Positions 24,927 through 35,104 of a stretch of 64,000 bases of DNA are shown piece by piece. Position 1 is the stretch's first letter, and every line of letters starts with the position of its first letter. The notes below the pieces were generated by a model, which did not search any database, had not been told where the DNA came from, and saw nothing but the letters and a program-made list of their open reading frames with translations. This DNA is from an uncultured Lachnospiraceae bacterium. Lineage in GTDB: Bacteria; Bacillota; Clostridia; Lachnospirales; Lachnospiraceae. A program made the position numbers and the translations under genes. The stretch covers positions 186,001 to 250,000 of the forward strand of contig CAJTMW010000003.1 of assembly GCA_910577275.1 (NCBI GenBank), in the 5' to 3' direction.

Positions 24927-27900
24927 ATGAAACGGATAACAGCCTGGCTGCTGGCGTTTGGCCTGATTGTAACATGCGCATTTCCGACCCGTGCGGCGGA
25001 AATTAAAAATACAGACACGGCATCGCCGTCGGTATCGCCCTCCGGGACAAAAACAGTGACATCAGTGTCAGATACAAACATGACACCATCGTCATATTCA
25101 AAAGGGAGCATATCTGACGCCTCCCCGAAAGCGACAGGGGACGAGACTGCAACGCCGACGCCCACGGCAGTTCCGAAAACCGCAGGGGATAAAGATGCGG
25201 CGGGAACAGTACCCGCGGCATCTCCGAAGGGAACAGGGGAAGGGGAAGCATCCACGCCCTCTCCGGCAGCGGCGCAGACATCTTCACCGGAAGCCGTTCG
25301 GACGGCGTCGCCCGGGGCGTCTGAATCGCCGGAGGCGTCACCTTCAGGTTCGCCGGACGCAACGCCTTCCGCAACGCCAACAGGCTCGCCTGATGCCTCT
25401 CCGTCGGCCTCACCCTCTGCATCGCCGGACGCAAGTGGTGAGCCTTTGGTTTTCAACAACGGGGACTGGAACAGCGACTATGCTTCGGACAATCCCAAGG
25501 GCGGCATCGAGGTAATTTTGCGGAATGCGCTTCCCATTGCGGAGAAGCATGAGATTAATACGGTTATCACCTTAGAGAAGGACGGAAACCGGATAGGAGA
25601 GGCTGAAAGAAGGTCGCTTAAGAACAATTCGGAAAAACATCCGGTATCCTATCCGGGACTGGAGGCGGGAACCTACCGCCTGGAGGTGGCTGCGCCCGGA
25701 TTTGTTACCTACGGGCAGTACATAGAGGTGGATGAGAATACCAAAACCGTGGAGATTCATACCGGCGTTGCGGATTTAAAGAGCAGCAGCGCACGGCCGG
25801 GGGTACTGCTGATTGGGGATATCAACGGCGACGGGAAGATAGATGAAAGCGACAGAAGCCTTATTATTGCCGCTATGAGTGAAGGCGGCCCGGGCGGCAT
25901 GACGGATTTGAACGGGGACGGCGTGACGGACATTCTGGATTTGCAATTCTATGCAGGGAACCGTTCATTGTCTGCGGATGAAAGCGTAAATGCCGACGCG
26001 ACCGTGGCGGACAGCCTGTCTCCCGACGCGGTAAAGGTAAATACGGGCGATACTACGCAGGTGCAGGGCGGCGATTTGCAAAAGCTTTTGCAGGGCGAGA
26101 GCGGCTCCGTCAAATTCCAGAATTCTCAGGGCGGGGCAATCTCAGAGGATGCGCCGGTGGAAATCGGATTTAACCTCCAAAGCAAAACTCAGGAGGAGAA
26201 CGGCAAAGGGACTGCGGTGGAGCAGATTGCCATTACCATGGGGAGCGATACCATTGAAAGCGGCGTTGTGCTTGTGGAAACCGCGGACGGAAATTTCATT
26301 GAAAAGGCGATATGGAACGGTCAGATAATGGAAGCGGGCCGGGCGGCGTCTGAGGAAAGCGGCGGTACGCCGGCGTCCACAGGCAGCGGACAGGACAACC
26401 TTCTTGAGATTAATCTGGGAAAAAATGTGGCCGTGAAAAAAGTGACATTTGTCATCAACAAAACAAGCTCCGGCGGCTCTTTAGCGGAAATTTCCCGGGT
26501 GGAGTTTTTAAATGATATGGAAAAGCGGATTCCCGAGCCGGATATGAATATTCCGAAAGGGCTCTCTTACACGGCGGCGGATAAGTCTTTTGACCTGACC
26601 TGGGGGACGGAGACGAATATTACCGGTTATGAAGTGGAAATCAGCTATGGCGGCAAGTCGGAAATTGTGAGGGCCGCGTCCAACTCTCTGGAGGTAAAAT
26701 CCTTTGACAATAGCAAGCTCAAAAACGGCGAGGCTTATCAGGCCCGCGTGCGCTCTGTAAACGGCACCTGGGCCAGTCCCTGGAGCGATGAGGTTTCGGC
26801 GACTCCGGTTGTGAGCAAAGCGCCCGACGCGCCCGACAATCTGAAAGCGACAGGCGGTTACCGGTGCGTCCGCATGAGCTGGAAAAACATGGAGGATACG
26901 GATACCTATAACGTATTTTATAAGAAAGCAGGCGACAGCTCCTTCCAGAAAATTGAAGGGATTGAGAAAAATCAGTATGAAATCAACGGTCTGGAGGACC
27001 AGACAGTATACGAGGTATATGTGACCGGCGTCAACGCTCTGGGAGAAAGCGCGCCTTCCATTCACTCGGAGGCAAGGACAAGTATTATCACGTCGGCCGA
27101 GATGCCGAATTACAAGCTGATTAACGAATCCAACGGAAAAGGAAAAATCAGCGCCCATATTTTAGACGTATCCCACGGAAGGGGCGCTATGGTGGCAAGC
27201 TCTCTTGACACCGGCAAACAGAGCGCTCTCGGAGTGGTGGACAAGGATTACGGTTCCTGCTATCAGGTTCTTGACTGGGATGACGGCGCAGCGTATGTGG
27301 CGCCTAACAAGGGACTTTTATTTAAGCTGGACGATTATTATGAGATGAGTTATATCACCTTTGCGGAGCCCGAGGATATTGCGTCCTATGCCGGCGTATC
27401 GGTTTACTATTATGACAGGGAGCACCCGGAGGGGACTTATGCCCAGAACCCGGCCGTGCTGCAGAGAACGGATGTCAACGGGAGAAAGTATTATCTGATT
27501 AAGCTGGCGCAGCCGATTACGGCGAACAAAGTCCGGCTGGGCTTCTCGCGGGGATACAATCTCTATAATATAACCATAGCGGAAGTGAATTTTTATCATT
27601 ATGACAGCCTTGAGGACGATATCCTTGCCCTGTATGCGGACGATTTGCACACCTCCTTAAAGGAAGGTGTGAATGAGGAAACGATTGCCGCATTGCAGAA
27701 GCGTCTGGATACAAAGGACGAAAAGAGCGGGGAATATCATCCCGAAAGGGCTCTGCTGCAAAGAGAGCTGGACAATGCAAAGGGACTTCTGACCACGGAG
27801 TTTTCGGACATCATTCAGATACAGCCGAAAATTACTGCGGCAAAAGACAGGCATCTGGGTTTTGGCGGACTCAATGCATGGCAGCCGTTAGGGGTTACGG

Positions 27901-30539
27901 CCTACGAGGGCGAGCAGGTGGTTATTTATGTAGGGCATGAGAGCCTGAAAACCGGTTCGAATTCCGCCCTTAAGCTGATTGCCACACAGTATCATGCGGA
28001 GGCGGGCGCGTTTGCGTCGGAGGTTGCCTCGCTGAAGGTGGGGCGCAATGAAATCACCATACCGGCGATTCAAAGTCTGGCCTGTGAGGGTGGCGGAGCG
28101 CTTTATGTTCAATATACTGGGAACAATGACAATGACAGATATGCGGTGCGCGTAAGCGGAGGAGCCAAAGAGCCTGTACTTAATCTGTACGGCGTCCACG
28201 ATACGGGAGAGCGCCAGAAGCGGATTGCCGCATATGTGGCGGAACTGGAAACTCACGTGGCAGGGCAGAAGGAGCAGCATAAGCAGTTCCACGAGTCGGC
28301 GGGAGAAAATAATAAGGTCAACCGGGATTATGATAAGCAAAACTGTATTCTGGGAGCAACGGATATTGTTCTGGATAAAATGATGCTGTCTGTTTCGGCG
28401 GAACAGATTCTTGCGGGACTTGGAAAAGGCTCCGTGGACGAAAAGGCGGATAAACTGAACCGCTCGCTCCATGCCATGGACGAGATGATGGAATTTTTCT
28501 ACCACCATAAGGGACTGAGCAACGACGCCGGAGCGCCCGAGACCGACAGGATGCCGGCGCAGCATCTGAATATCCGGTATATGCGTATGTTTGCCGGCGC
28601 GTTCATGTATGCATCCGGCAATCATATCGGAATTGAATGGGGTTCCGTGCCGGCGCTTGCTTCCTCTCCGTCTGTGACAAAGGATGAGGACGGCAGGCAT
28701 CTTGAGGGATACTATTTCGGCTGGGGAATTTCCCATGAAATCGGTCACAACATCAATCAGGGAAGCTATGCCTATGCGGAAGTGACGAACAACTATTTTG
28801 CGCAGCTCACAAAGTCCACAGACAGCAACGATTCCGTGCGGTTTACCTATGACAATGTTTATAAGAAGGTAACGTCGGGCACGGTTGGAAGGGCTTCCAA
28901 TGTATTTACGCAGCTTGCCATGTACTGGCAGCTTCATCTGGCATATGACAGAGGCTACAACTATAAAATGTATGACAGCTATCAGGCGCAGCACGACGGG
29001 CTTTTCTACGCGAGGGTGGATTCCTACAGCAGAAATACCTCTCTTGCGCCGGGCGGCCTTAAGCTGGGCGGGGACAGGGACCAGAATATCATGCGCCTTG
29101 CCTGTGCGGCGGCGGAAAAGGATTTGACGGAATTTTTCGTGCGGTGGGGCTTTATGCCTGACGCGGAGACGATGAACTACGCCAGGAATTTCCCGGCAGA
29201 GGAGAGGGCGCTGTATTACCTGACGGACGATGCGAGAGTGTACGAGATGGAGAACGGCACTTCCGGCTCCATTAAGGGTAAGGAAGTGATTGGCGCGGGT
29301 ACCACGGCGTCTGCGGGCGGAAGCAAGTCCAACGAGATTACGATTTCCATCGAGTGCGCCGCCGAGCCGAATGTGCTTCTTGGCTATGAGATAGCCAGAT
29401 ATCACTATGAGGACGGAAAACCGGTGCGCCAGGTGGTAGGATTTTCCACGGAAAATACTTATGTGGACCATGTGTATACCATCAACAACAGAGTGGTCTC
29501 CTATGAGGTCATTGCAGTTGATAAGTTCGGTTACCGCTCTGCCGCCAGACGGATTGGCGACGTGAGAATCTCTCATGACGGGAGCCATGACAAGTCCATG
29601 TGGAGCGTGACCACGAATATGACTTCCGGGGCCGACGAAGCAGGCAAGGCGGAGGAAGAGGACCCCTGTGAACCGGCTCCTGTTCCGGCCATTAACAGGG
29701 TGATTGACGGGAGCGATGGAAGCACCTACGAGGGAAATGCAAAAAGCGGGGACGCCGCTGTTCTCCTCCGGTTCCATCAGGTACTCGAGGTATGCGGATT
29801 AAAATATACCGTGAAATCAGGTACGCCAATCGGCGACTATACGATTGAGGTAAGCGTTGACGGCGAAAGCTGGACGACAGTGAAAGCCGGACGGTTTGAG
29901 GACAAAAAGGGAAGCCAGACAGTTTACTTTGAAAATGCGGATAAAGACCCCTGGGTATGCACCTATGACGCCGCCTATGTAAGGCTGAAGGCGCCGGGGC
30001 AAAGCTCTGTGGCCATAACGGAAATCGACGTGCTCGGCCCGTCGGGAGACAGTATTTCCTTCGGGGCAAGGCCGGACAGCACAGAAGGGGCCGTGGGCAT
30101 CCTGCAGGAGGATTACTTCTACGAGCGGGATATGCAGACGCAGAAAATTCCGGCAGGCTCCCTGATATTTACGGGAAGCTATAAGGGAAACCCGGCCTAT
30201 AACGTGGTGGTTCTTTACGACGAGGAAGGCGGAATTGTGGGCGGTACAGACACAGAGGGTACGCTTGCGGCGGAGCAGATTATACTTGCAAGGGTGCCTG
30301 AAAACGGGCTCTTGGGAGAGGTCAGCGACGGTATCTGGATATACTGGATTGCGCCTGTGGACGGACAGCTTCCTGATTACAGAAGGGTGCGGGCACAGCT
30401 TTACCGGGTGGACAACGCGCTGACAAACGAAGGACAAAGGCTTGTAAGCGATACGCTGCCTTTGCAGATACCGGAAAATCTGGATAAAATTATCTTAAAG
30501 CATGATGCGGAAACGGAAGACGGCGGAGCGGCATGGTAA
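24927..30539 (+). CDS. Secreted M60-family (mucinase/enhancin-type) metalloprotease with dockerin
   Basis: Surface or secreted protein of 1870 residues. A signal peptide (MKRITAWLLAFGLIVTCAFPTRA) is followed by a Ser/Pro/Thr/Ala-rich low-complexity stalk (about 28-171). A dockerin follows (about 297-345) with two calcium loops, GDINGDGKID and DLNGDGVTD. Two fibronectin-III-like domains (about 534-630 and 632-720) and a galactose-binding-like region (about 750-900) come next. The M60 domain (about 970-1430) has zinc site HEIGH at H1270-H1274 and the third ligand E1285. A C-terminal F5/8-type carbohydrate-binding domain lies near 1590-1705. M60 proteases cleave mucin-type O-glycoproteins. It has no LPXTG motif or membrane tail, so surface attachment probably depends on the dockerin. 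The stop overlaps the next gene. Confidence 0.9.
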   Translation: MKRITAWLLAFGLIVTCAFPTRAAEIKNTDTASPSVSPSGTKTVTSVSDTNMTPSSYSKGSISDASPKATGDETATPTPTAVPKTAGDKDAAGTVPAASPKGTGEGEASTPSPAAAQTSSPEAVRTASPGASESPEASPSGSPDATPSATPTGSPDASPSASPSASPDASGEPLVFNNGDWNSDYASDNPKGGIEVILRNALPIAEKHEINTVITLEKDGNRIGEAERRSLKNNSEKHPVSYPGLEAGTYRLEVAAPGFVTYGQYIEVDENTKTVEIHTGVADLKSSSARPGVLLIGDINGDGKIDESDRSLIIAAMSEGGPGGMTDLNGDGVTDILDLQFYAGNRSLSADESVNADATVADSLSPDAVKVNTGDTTQVQGGDLQKLLQGESGSVKFQNSQGGAISEDAPVEIGFNLQSKTQEENGKGTAVEQIAITMGSDTIESGVVLVETADGNFIEKAIWNGQIMEAGRAASEESGGTPASTGSGQDNLLEINLGKNVAVKKVTFVINKTSSGGSLAEISRVEFLNDMEKRIPEPDMNIPKGLSYTAADKSFDLTWGTETNITGYEVEISYGGKSEIVRAASNSLEVKSFDNSKLKNGEAYQARVRSVNGTWASPWSDEVSATPVVSKAPDAPDNLKATGGYRCVRMSWKNMEDTDTYNVFYKKAGDSSFQKIEGIEKNQYEINGLEDQTVYEVYVTGVNALGESAPSIHSEARTSIITSAEMPNYKLINESNGKGKISAHILDVSHGRGAMVASSLDTGKQSALGVVDKDYGSCYQVLDWDDGAAYVAPNKGLLFKLDDYYEMSYITFAEPEDIASYAGVSVYYYDREHPEGTYAQNPAVLQRTDVNGRKYYLIKLAQPITANKVRLGFSRGYNLYNITIAEVNFYHYDSLEDDILALYADDLHTSLKEGVNEETIAALQKRLDTKDEKSGEYHPERALLQRELDNAKGLLTTEFSDIIQIQPKITAAKDRHLGFGGLNAWQPLGVTAYEGEQVVIYVGHESLKTGSNSALKLIATQYHAEAGAFASEVASLKVGRNEITIPAIQSLACEGGGALYVQYTGNNDNDRYAVRVSGGAKEPVLNLYGVHDTGERQKRIAAYVAELETHVAGQKEQHKQFHESAGENNKVNRDYDKQNCILGATDIVLDKMMLSVSAEQILAGLGKGSVDEKADKLNRSLHAMDEMMEFFYHHKGLSNDAGAPETDRMPAQHLNIRYMRMFAGAFMYASGNHIGIEWGSVPALASSPSVTKDEDGRHLEGYYFGWGISHEIGHNINQGSYAYAEVTNNYFAQLTKSTDSNDSVRFTYDNVYKKVTSGTVGRASNVFTQLAMYWQLHLAYDRGYNYKMYDSYQAQHDGLFYARVDSYSRNTSLAPGGLKLGGDRDQNIMRLACAAAEKDLTEFFVRWGFMPDAETMNYARNFPAEERALYYLTDDARVYEMENGTSGSIKGKEVIGAGTTASAGGSKSNEITISIECAAEPNVLLGYEIARYHYEDGKPVRQVVGFSTENTYVDHVYTINNRVVSYEVIAVDKFGYRSAARRIGDVRISHDGSHDKSMWSVTTNMTSGADEAGKAEEEDPCEPAPVPAINRVIDGSDGSTYEGNAKSGDAAVLLRFHQVLEVCGLKYTVKSGTPIGDYTIEVSVDGESWTTVKAGRFEDKKGSQTVYFENADKDPWVCTYDAAYVRLKAPGQSSVAITEIDVLGPSGDSISFGARPDSTEGAVGILQEDYFYERDMQTQKIPAGSLIFTGSYKGNPAYNVVVLYDEEGGIVGGTDTEGTLAAEQIILARVPENGLLGEVSDGIWIYWIAPVDGQLPDYRRVRAQLYRVDNALTNEGQRLVSDTLPLQIPENLDKIILKHDAETEDGGAAW

Positions 30540-30556
30540 GCGATGGGAGATACAAG

Positions 30557-31897
30557 GTGAAAAGAATCTGGAAGAAATTATATTTGGGACTGGCCATATT
30601 GGGCATAGCTGTTCCGCTACAGGTAAAAGCGGCGGGACAGGATACGGTGAACCTGCAGGAGGAGAATTCCAGGGTAGCCGTGTCCCTTGGCATGAGCAAC
30701 GCAAAGGAGGAAAAAATATCCACGCTTTCCATTTCCCTGAGCGTGGATATGGGGGGACAAAATCAGGGCGAGGCCCTCTTTGATTTTGACGCCGGCCTGG
30801 AAGGCGTGGCGGAGCATGATTATATTTACAATGCCGGTACGGGAAGAATGGATATCTATGTGTCCTCGCTGCAAAACGGCAGCCTTTTTGGCGACGGGGA
30901 GTTAAAGCTAGGGCATGTGCGGGTGGTTCCGGCGGATGCTTCCGCGGCTTTGCAGGTGGAAGTCGGTTACCTGGAAGGCTCCTTTAAGACGGCAAATGCC
31001 TCTTACGGAAGTAAAACTCCTGTGATTTCCTCCCTTCCCGAGCCTGTGGTCTTGCAGCTTGGCGCAGGCGCCCCGGAGCAGCCGGGGGATGGCGGTAACG
31101 GAGAGAGCGGTTCTGGCAGCGGTGACGGAAACCAAAGCGGCGGAGGAACAGGCGGTAATGACGGGCAGAGCCATGGCAATGACAACATGAGTCAGGGACT
31201 CTACGACGAGGAGACGCGGTTTACCAACAATCCGGCGGACGCCCAGAACATTCCTAATTCCGTTGTCAGGGAAAATAATCTCCACCCCGAGCTTGTGGAT
31301 TTGAGCAAGGGGAACGCCGCGCAGGCAGGCGGGAAAACCCTTTCGGGCAGCGTGGGCGCAGGAGCGAAAGCGGCGAAAGGAAACGGAAAGGTAGCGGTGG
31401 TTGCCCCCGAAGCAGGTCCCGACAGTATTCTGATTGCCGGCGCAGGAAAGGGCGGCGCGGAAGGCATTGAGGGAGAAGGCGCCGGAGACGGCGGCGGAAT
31501 AACTGGAGGAACGAGCGGCGCAGGCGGTTCCGGGGATGGAGCAGCCGGGGATTCGGAAGCTTCCGGGGAAATCCGGCTGGATAAGAAAAACGGCGGCGCG
31601 TTTGTAGAGAAGAACAGCGAAAAAACGAAATGGATAATTGCCGGGGCAGCGGCGGCAGTTCTGGTCATTGTGGGAATTGCGGCGTTTGTTCTGGCGGGCA
31701 GGCATTCGGAGGGCGGAAGGCGCAGAAAGTCGGCGCGCAGGAGAAGAAAGCGTCCGGCTGACAAAAGGGAAAGCGCAGCACGTAAGCGTCCGTCCGGGAA
31801 AAAGGAGAGCATGTCTGACAAAAGGCAGGGAAGCCATGCCGGAAGGAAAACGACACGGCCGGCGGGTAAAAAAGGAAGCGGTTCACAGAGGCGGTAA
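30557..31897 (+). CDS. Membrane-anchored surface protein with cohesin-like domain
   Basis: A 446-residue protein with a signal peptide (MKRIWKKLYLGLAILGIAV...QVKA) and then a beta-rich domain of about 140 residues. Its layout, with FDFDAGLEGV, RMDIYVSSLQNGSLFGDGELKLGHVRVV and a closing strand GYLEGSFKTANASYG, resembles a cohesin. A Gly/Ser/Asp-rich linker follows, then a single membrane helix (about 359-381, WIIAGAAAAVLVIVGIAAF) and a very basic Arg/Lys cytoplasmic tail. GTG 30557 is preferred because GGGAGA precedes it by seven bases; an ATG at 30533 is also possible. It directly follows the dockerin-bearing protease, so it is a plausible docking partner. The cohesin call is moderate, based on pattern only. 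Confidence 0.7.
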   Translation: MKRIWKKLYLGLAILGIAVPLQVKAAGQDTVNLQEENSRVAVSLGMSNAKEEKISTLSISLSVDMGGQNQGEALFDFDAGLEGVAEHDYIYNAGTGRMDIYVSSLQNGSLFGDGELKLGHVRVVPADASAALQVEVGYLEGSFKTANASYGSKTPVISSLPEPVVLQLGAGAPEQPGDGGNGESGSGSGDGNQSGGGTGGNDGQSHGNDNMSQGLYDEETRFTNNPADAQNIPNSVVRENNLHPELVDLSKGNAAQAGGKTLSGSVGAGAKAAKGNGKVAVVAPEAGPDSILIAGAGKGGAEGIEGEGAGDGGGITGGTSGAGGSGDGAAGDSEASGEIRLDKKNGGAFVEKNSEKTKWIIAGAAAAVLVIVGIAAFVLAGRHSEGGRRRKSARRRRKRPADKRESAARKRPSGKKESMSDKRQGSHAGRKTTRPAGKKGSGSQRR

Positions 31898-31912
31898 GGA
31901 CAGGAGAAAATA

Positions 31913-33925
31913 ATGAAAAACAGTTATTTAATGCATGGCGGCGATTATAACCCGGAACAGTGGCTCGATATGCCGGAGGTTCTGGAGACTGATATCGAGC
32001 GGTTCCGGGAGGCAAAAATCAACACCGTAACGGTGGGCGTTTTTTCATGGGCGAAGCTGGAGCCAAGGGAAGGGGAATATCAGTTTGAATGGCTGGAAAA
32101 GATAATTGACAGGCTGTACGAAAACGGTATTTCCGTGATTCTTGCAACTCCCTCCGGGGCAAGGCCGCACTGGCTGTCGGATAAATATCCCGAAGTGCTT
32201 CGTGTGAACGCCATGCGGCAGCGCAATCTGTTCGGCGGCAGGCACAATCATTGCCTGAGCTCTCCCGTTTATCGGGAAAAGGTGCGCAAAATTAACACGG
32301 AGCTTGTGAAACGGTTCGGCTCCCATCCGGCGGTGAAAATGTGGCATATTTCCAACGAACTGGGCGGAGAATGTCACTGTGAGCTCTGTCAGGAATCCTT
32401 CCGGGGGTGGCTTAAGAGAAAGTATCAGACAATAGACGCTCTGAACAGGAGCTGGTGGACCACCTTCTGGAGCCACACCTACGACAGCTTTGACCAGGTG
32501 GAAAGCCCCTCTCCTTTAGGGGAAATGTCGGTTACAGGCTTAAAGCTGGACTGGAGAAGATTTATTTCCGACCAGACCATCGATTATATGGAGGACGAAA
32601 TCAAAGCCATTCGGGATGCCGGCTCTGATTTGCCGGTGACCACAAACCTGATGTATCATTTTTATGAGATTGACTATTTCCGCCTTGCGGAAAAAATAGA
32701 TATTGCCTCCTGGGACAACTACCCTTCCTGGCATAAGCGGGAGGAGTGGGAGACGGCAAGGGACACCGCTTTCTGGCACGATGTGATTCGCAGCTTAAAG
32801 CGCAAGCCTTTCTTCCTGATGGAGTCCTGCCCGGGAGCCACCAACTGGAAGGACGTCAGTAAGCTGAAAAGGCCGGGAATGCTCACGGCTACCTCTCTGC
32901 AGAGTATCGCCCACGGCTCCGACGGCGCAATGTATTTCCAGATGCGCAAGGGCCGGGGAGCGGCGGAAAAGCTTCACGGGGCAGTAATTGACCATTATGA
33001 CGGAAATGATACCAGAACCTTCCGGGACGTGTGCGGGGCCGGGGAAATGCTGGAGGCCCTTTCGGAAGTGGCAGGAACGGCAACAAAGTCGGAGGCGGCG
33101 GTTATTTTTGACTGGGATAACCGCTGGGCGCTGGACGGCTCGGAGGGGCCCCGGAACAAGGACCTTCATTATCAGGAATGTGTGGAGAAATCCTACCGGG
33201 CGTTGCGCAGGCAGGGGCTTAACGTGGATGTGATTGACCAGAAATGCTCTCTTGCGCCTTACAGATTTGTGGCGGCCCCCATGCAGTACCTGTTCCATGA
33301 GGGATTTGCCGAAAAGGTCAGGGAATTTGTGGGAAAGGGAGGAACCTTTGTGCTGACCTACTGGTCGGGCGTGGTGGATGAAAATGATTTGTGCTTCCTG
33401 GGCGGAACGCCCCACGGGCTTATGGACGTGTTCGGGCTTCGGAGCGAGGAGATTGATTCCCTCTATGACGATGAGGAGAATCTGCTGTGCCGGACGGACG
33501 AGGCGCCGGAGGGAATGAAGGACAGCTATGTGTGCAAATATCTGTGCCAGTTGGTGAAGCCGGCTTCCGCAAGGACACTCATGACTTACGGTAAGGATTT
33601 CTATGCGGGAACGCCGGCGCTCCTTGAAAATGATTTCGGGGCGGGAAAGGCATATTATGTGTGCGCAGACGCCGAGCAGGCGTTCTATGACGATTTTTAT
33701 GAAAGGCTGACGAAGGAGGCGGGCATTTCGCCGATTCTCTCCACAGAGATTCCAGACGGCGTGGAGGTAACCAGCAGAAGCGGAGAAAATGCGGATTATA
33801 TTTTCTTCCAGAACTTTAACCGCCACGACGTGAAGGTTCAGCTCCCGGAAGGGGAGGTTATCTTTGGAGATAAGGAGGGGAATATGAAGCCCCTTGGGAA
33901 TATTGTGGTGAAGGTTTCCTGTTGA
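31913..33925 (+). CDS. GH42 beta-galactosidase
   Basis: Cytoplasmic glycoside hydrolase of 670 residues. MHGGDYNPEQW and VGVFSWAKLEP at the N-terminus are hallmarks of family 42. The acid/base is E149 in HISNELGG and the nucleophile E304 in FLMESCPG. A cysteine cluster CHCELC after the acid/base matches the zinc site of many GH42 enzymes. The trimerisation and beta domains follow. There is no signal peptide, so it acts on imported galactosides. It is the third gene of the M60 operon, 15 bp behind the cohesin-like gene, linking protease action to galactose release from host glycans or diet. Confidence 0.95.
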   Translation: MKNSYLMHGGDYNPEQWLDMPEVLETDIERFREAKINTVTVGVFSWAKLEPREGEYQFEWLEKIIDRLYENGISVILATPSGARPHWLSDKYPEVLRVNAMRQRNLFGGRHNHCLSSPVYREKVRKINTELVKRFGSHPAVKMWHISNELGGECHCELCQESFRGWLKRKYQTIDALNRSWWTTFWSHTYDSFDQVESPSPLGEMSVTGLKLDWRRFISDQTIDYMEDEIKAIRDAGSDLPVTTNLMYHFYEIDYFRLAEKIDIASWDNYPSWHKREEWETARDTAFWHDVIRSLKRKPFFLMESCPGATNWKDVSKLKRPGMLTATSLQSIAHGSDGAMYFQMRKGRGAAEKLHGAVIDHYDGNDTRTFRDVCGAGEMLEALSEVAGTATKSEAAVIFDWDNRWALDGSEGPRNKDLHYQECVEKSYRALRRQGLNVDVIDQKCSLAPYRFVAAPMQYLFHEGFAEKVREFVGKGGTFVLTYWSGVVDENDLCFLGGTPHGLMDVFGLRSEEIDSLYDDEENLLCRTDEAPEGMKDSYVCKYLCQLVKPASARTLMTYGKDFYAGTPALLENDFGAGKAYYVCADAEQAFYDDFYERLTKEAGISPILSTEIPDGVEVTSRSGENADYIFFQNFNRHDVKVQLPEGEVIFGDKEGNMKPLGNIVVKVSC

Positions 33926-34015
33926 CTCTGACGCCTGCGGGAAACAGGCGGGGAGACTTCCGGCAGAATGCGCGGCAGGGAGACTTCCGATAATCGCTTC
34001 CGGCAGGGGGCCTGG

Positions 34016-34867
34016 TTATCCCTTCCGGTATCCGGAGGGGGAGCATCCGATTTGCTTTCGGAAAATCCGGCTGAAATAAAGGGGATTTTCGTACCCCACA
34101 AGACCGCTGATTTCCTGGATGGAATAGTTGGTGTTTTTGAGAAGCTCCTTTGCTTTGTTCATACGGATAGAGGTAATATACTGCATGGGCGTAACGCCCA
34201 TATAACGCTTGAAACTGCGGATAAACCAGCATACGCTCATATGCTGGTTTTTTGCATATTCTTCGATGCGGATATCCTGCGCAAAGGCTTCGTTGAAATA
34301 GTGGACGGTGGCCTCGAGCTCCCGGCGGCTGAAAGAGTTTTCCGGGGACCTTTCCGTGGCAAAATCAAGCTGCGTCCGCTCAATTCCGGCAAAAAGCTGG
34401 CGAAGGTAAAGACATAAGAATTCTTCAAAGCAGGGACGCTTTAACTGCAGTTCGAGAATGATATCGCGGAAAAGCTCAAAAAAATTAAAGGAATTTCCGC
34501 AGTAAAGAATCTGGGAAGCGGCAAATCCAATTTTGTCCAGAACGGCGCCGGCCTCGGAGCCTGAAAAGTGAATCCAGCACACCTCGGAATTATCTTTGGC
34601 ATAGTAATAATAGCGCTGGCTTTCTCCCGGACGGTACAGCACCATGCAGCCCCTTGAGGCTTCCTTTTCTCCGCAGCTTAGATGAAAAAAGGCTTTTCCC
34701 GAGGAGATATATAAAAGCTGATAATCTCTGCGCCCCTCCGGCCTTACGGTAGTCATATCCGGCTGGCGGATAAGGCGGTAGATGCCGCAGCCGCTGACAA
34801 TAAGGGGATGGCTGTTATCCTCTATTTCAATATCCGCATCGTTTAAATACCCGGCGTTTGCATACAT
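34016..34867 (-). CDS. AraC-family transcriptional regulator
   Basis: A 283-residue activator-type regulator. An N-terminal cupin-like sensor domain has RRDYQLLYISSGKAFFHL and MVLYRPGESQRYYYY. The C-terminal pair of helix-turn-helix motifs has DIRIEEYAKNQHMSVCWFIRSFKRYMG and SIQEISGLVGYENPLYFSRIFRKQIG. ATG 34867 has AGGAAA upstream at a workable distance; an in-frame ATG at 34909 would add 14 residues with a poorer ribosome site. It lies between GH42 and GH2 beta-galactosidase genes and diverges from the GH2 gene, so control of galactoside use is likely. The inducer is unknown. Confidence 0.88.
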   Translation of the reverse strand: MYANAGYLNDADIEIEDNSHPLIVSGCGIYRLIRQPDMTTVRPEGRRDYQLLYISSGKAFFHLSCGEKEASRGCMVLYRPGESQRYYYYAKDNSEVCWIHFSGSEAGAVLDKIGFAASQILYCGNSFNFFELFRDIILELQLKRPCFEEFLCLYLRQLFAGIERTQLDFATERSPENSFSRRELEATVHYFNEAFAQDIRIEEYAKNQHMSVCWFIRSFKRYMGVTPMQYITSIRMNKAKELLKNTNYSIQEISGLVGYENPLYFSRIFRKQIGCSPSGYRKG

Positions 34868-35104
34868 AGGGCGGATTTCCTTTCCTGAATGTCTTTTAAA
34901 GGACACCATTTTTCCGCCGGAAAAGACGGAGAGTGTCTGCTACGATTGTATCATTTTGTGCATGTTTTGTCCAATACTGACTATGGCTATTCGGGCGGGA
35001 GTTTCTTATAATCATTTCTATAGACGATATTACAGGCTCCCACCCGGACGGCAGAGGCGGACGGAAAGAGCCGCGGCGAAAATTTTATCATAAGGAGGAT
35101 TATA

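Noticed and set aside
27888..29777. 629-codon minus-strand open frame opposite the M60 protease
   Set aside because: His/Arg-rich antisense shadow of a well supported gene; no homology-like features.
32795..33826. 343-codon minus-strand open frame opposite GH42
   Set aside because: Antisense shadow of a gene with complete catalytic motifs on the plus strand.
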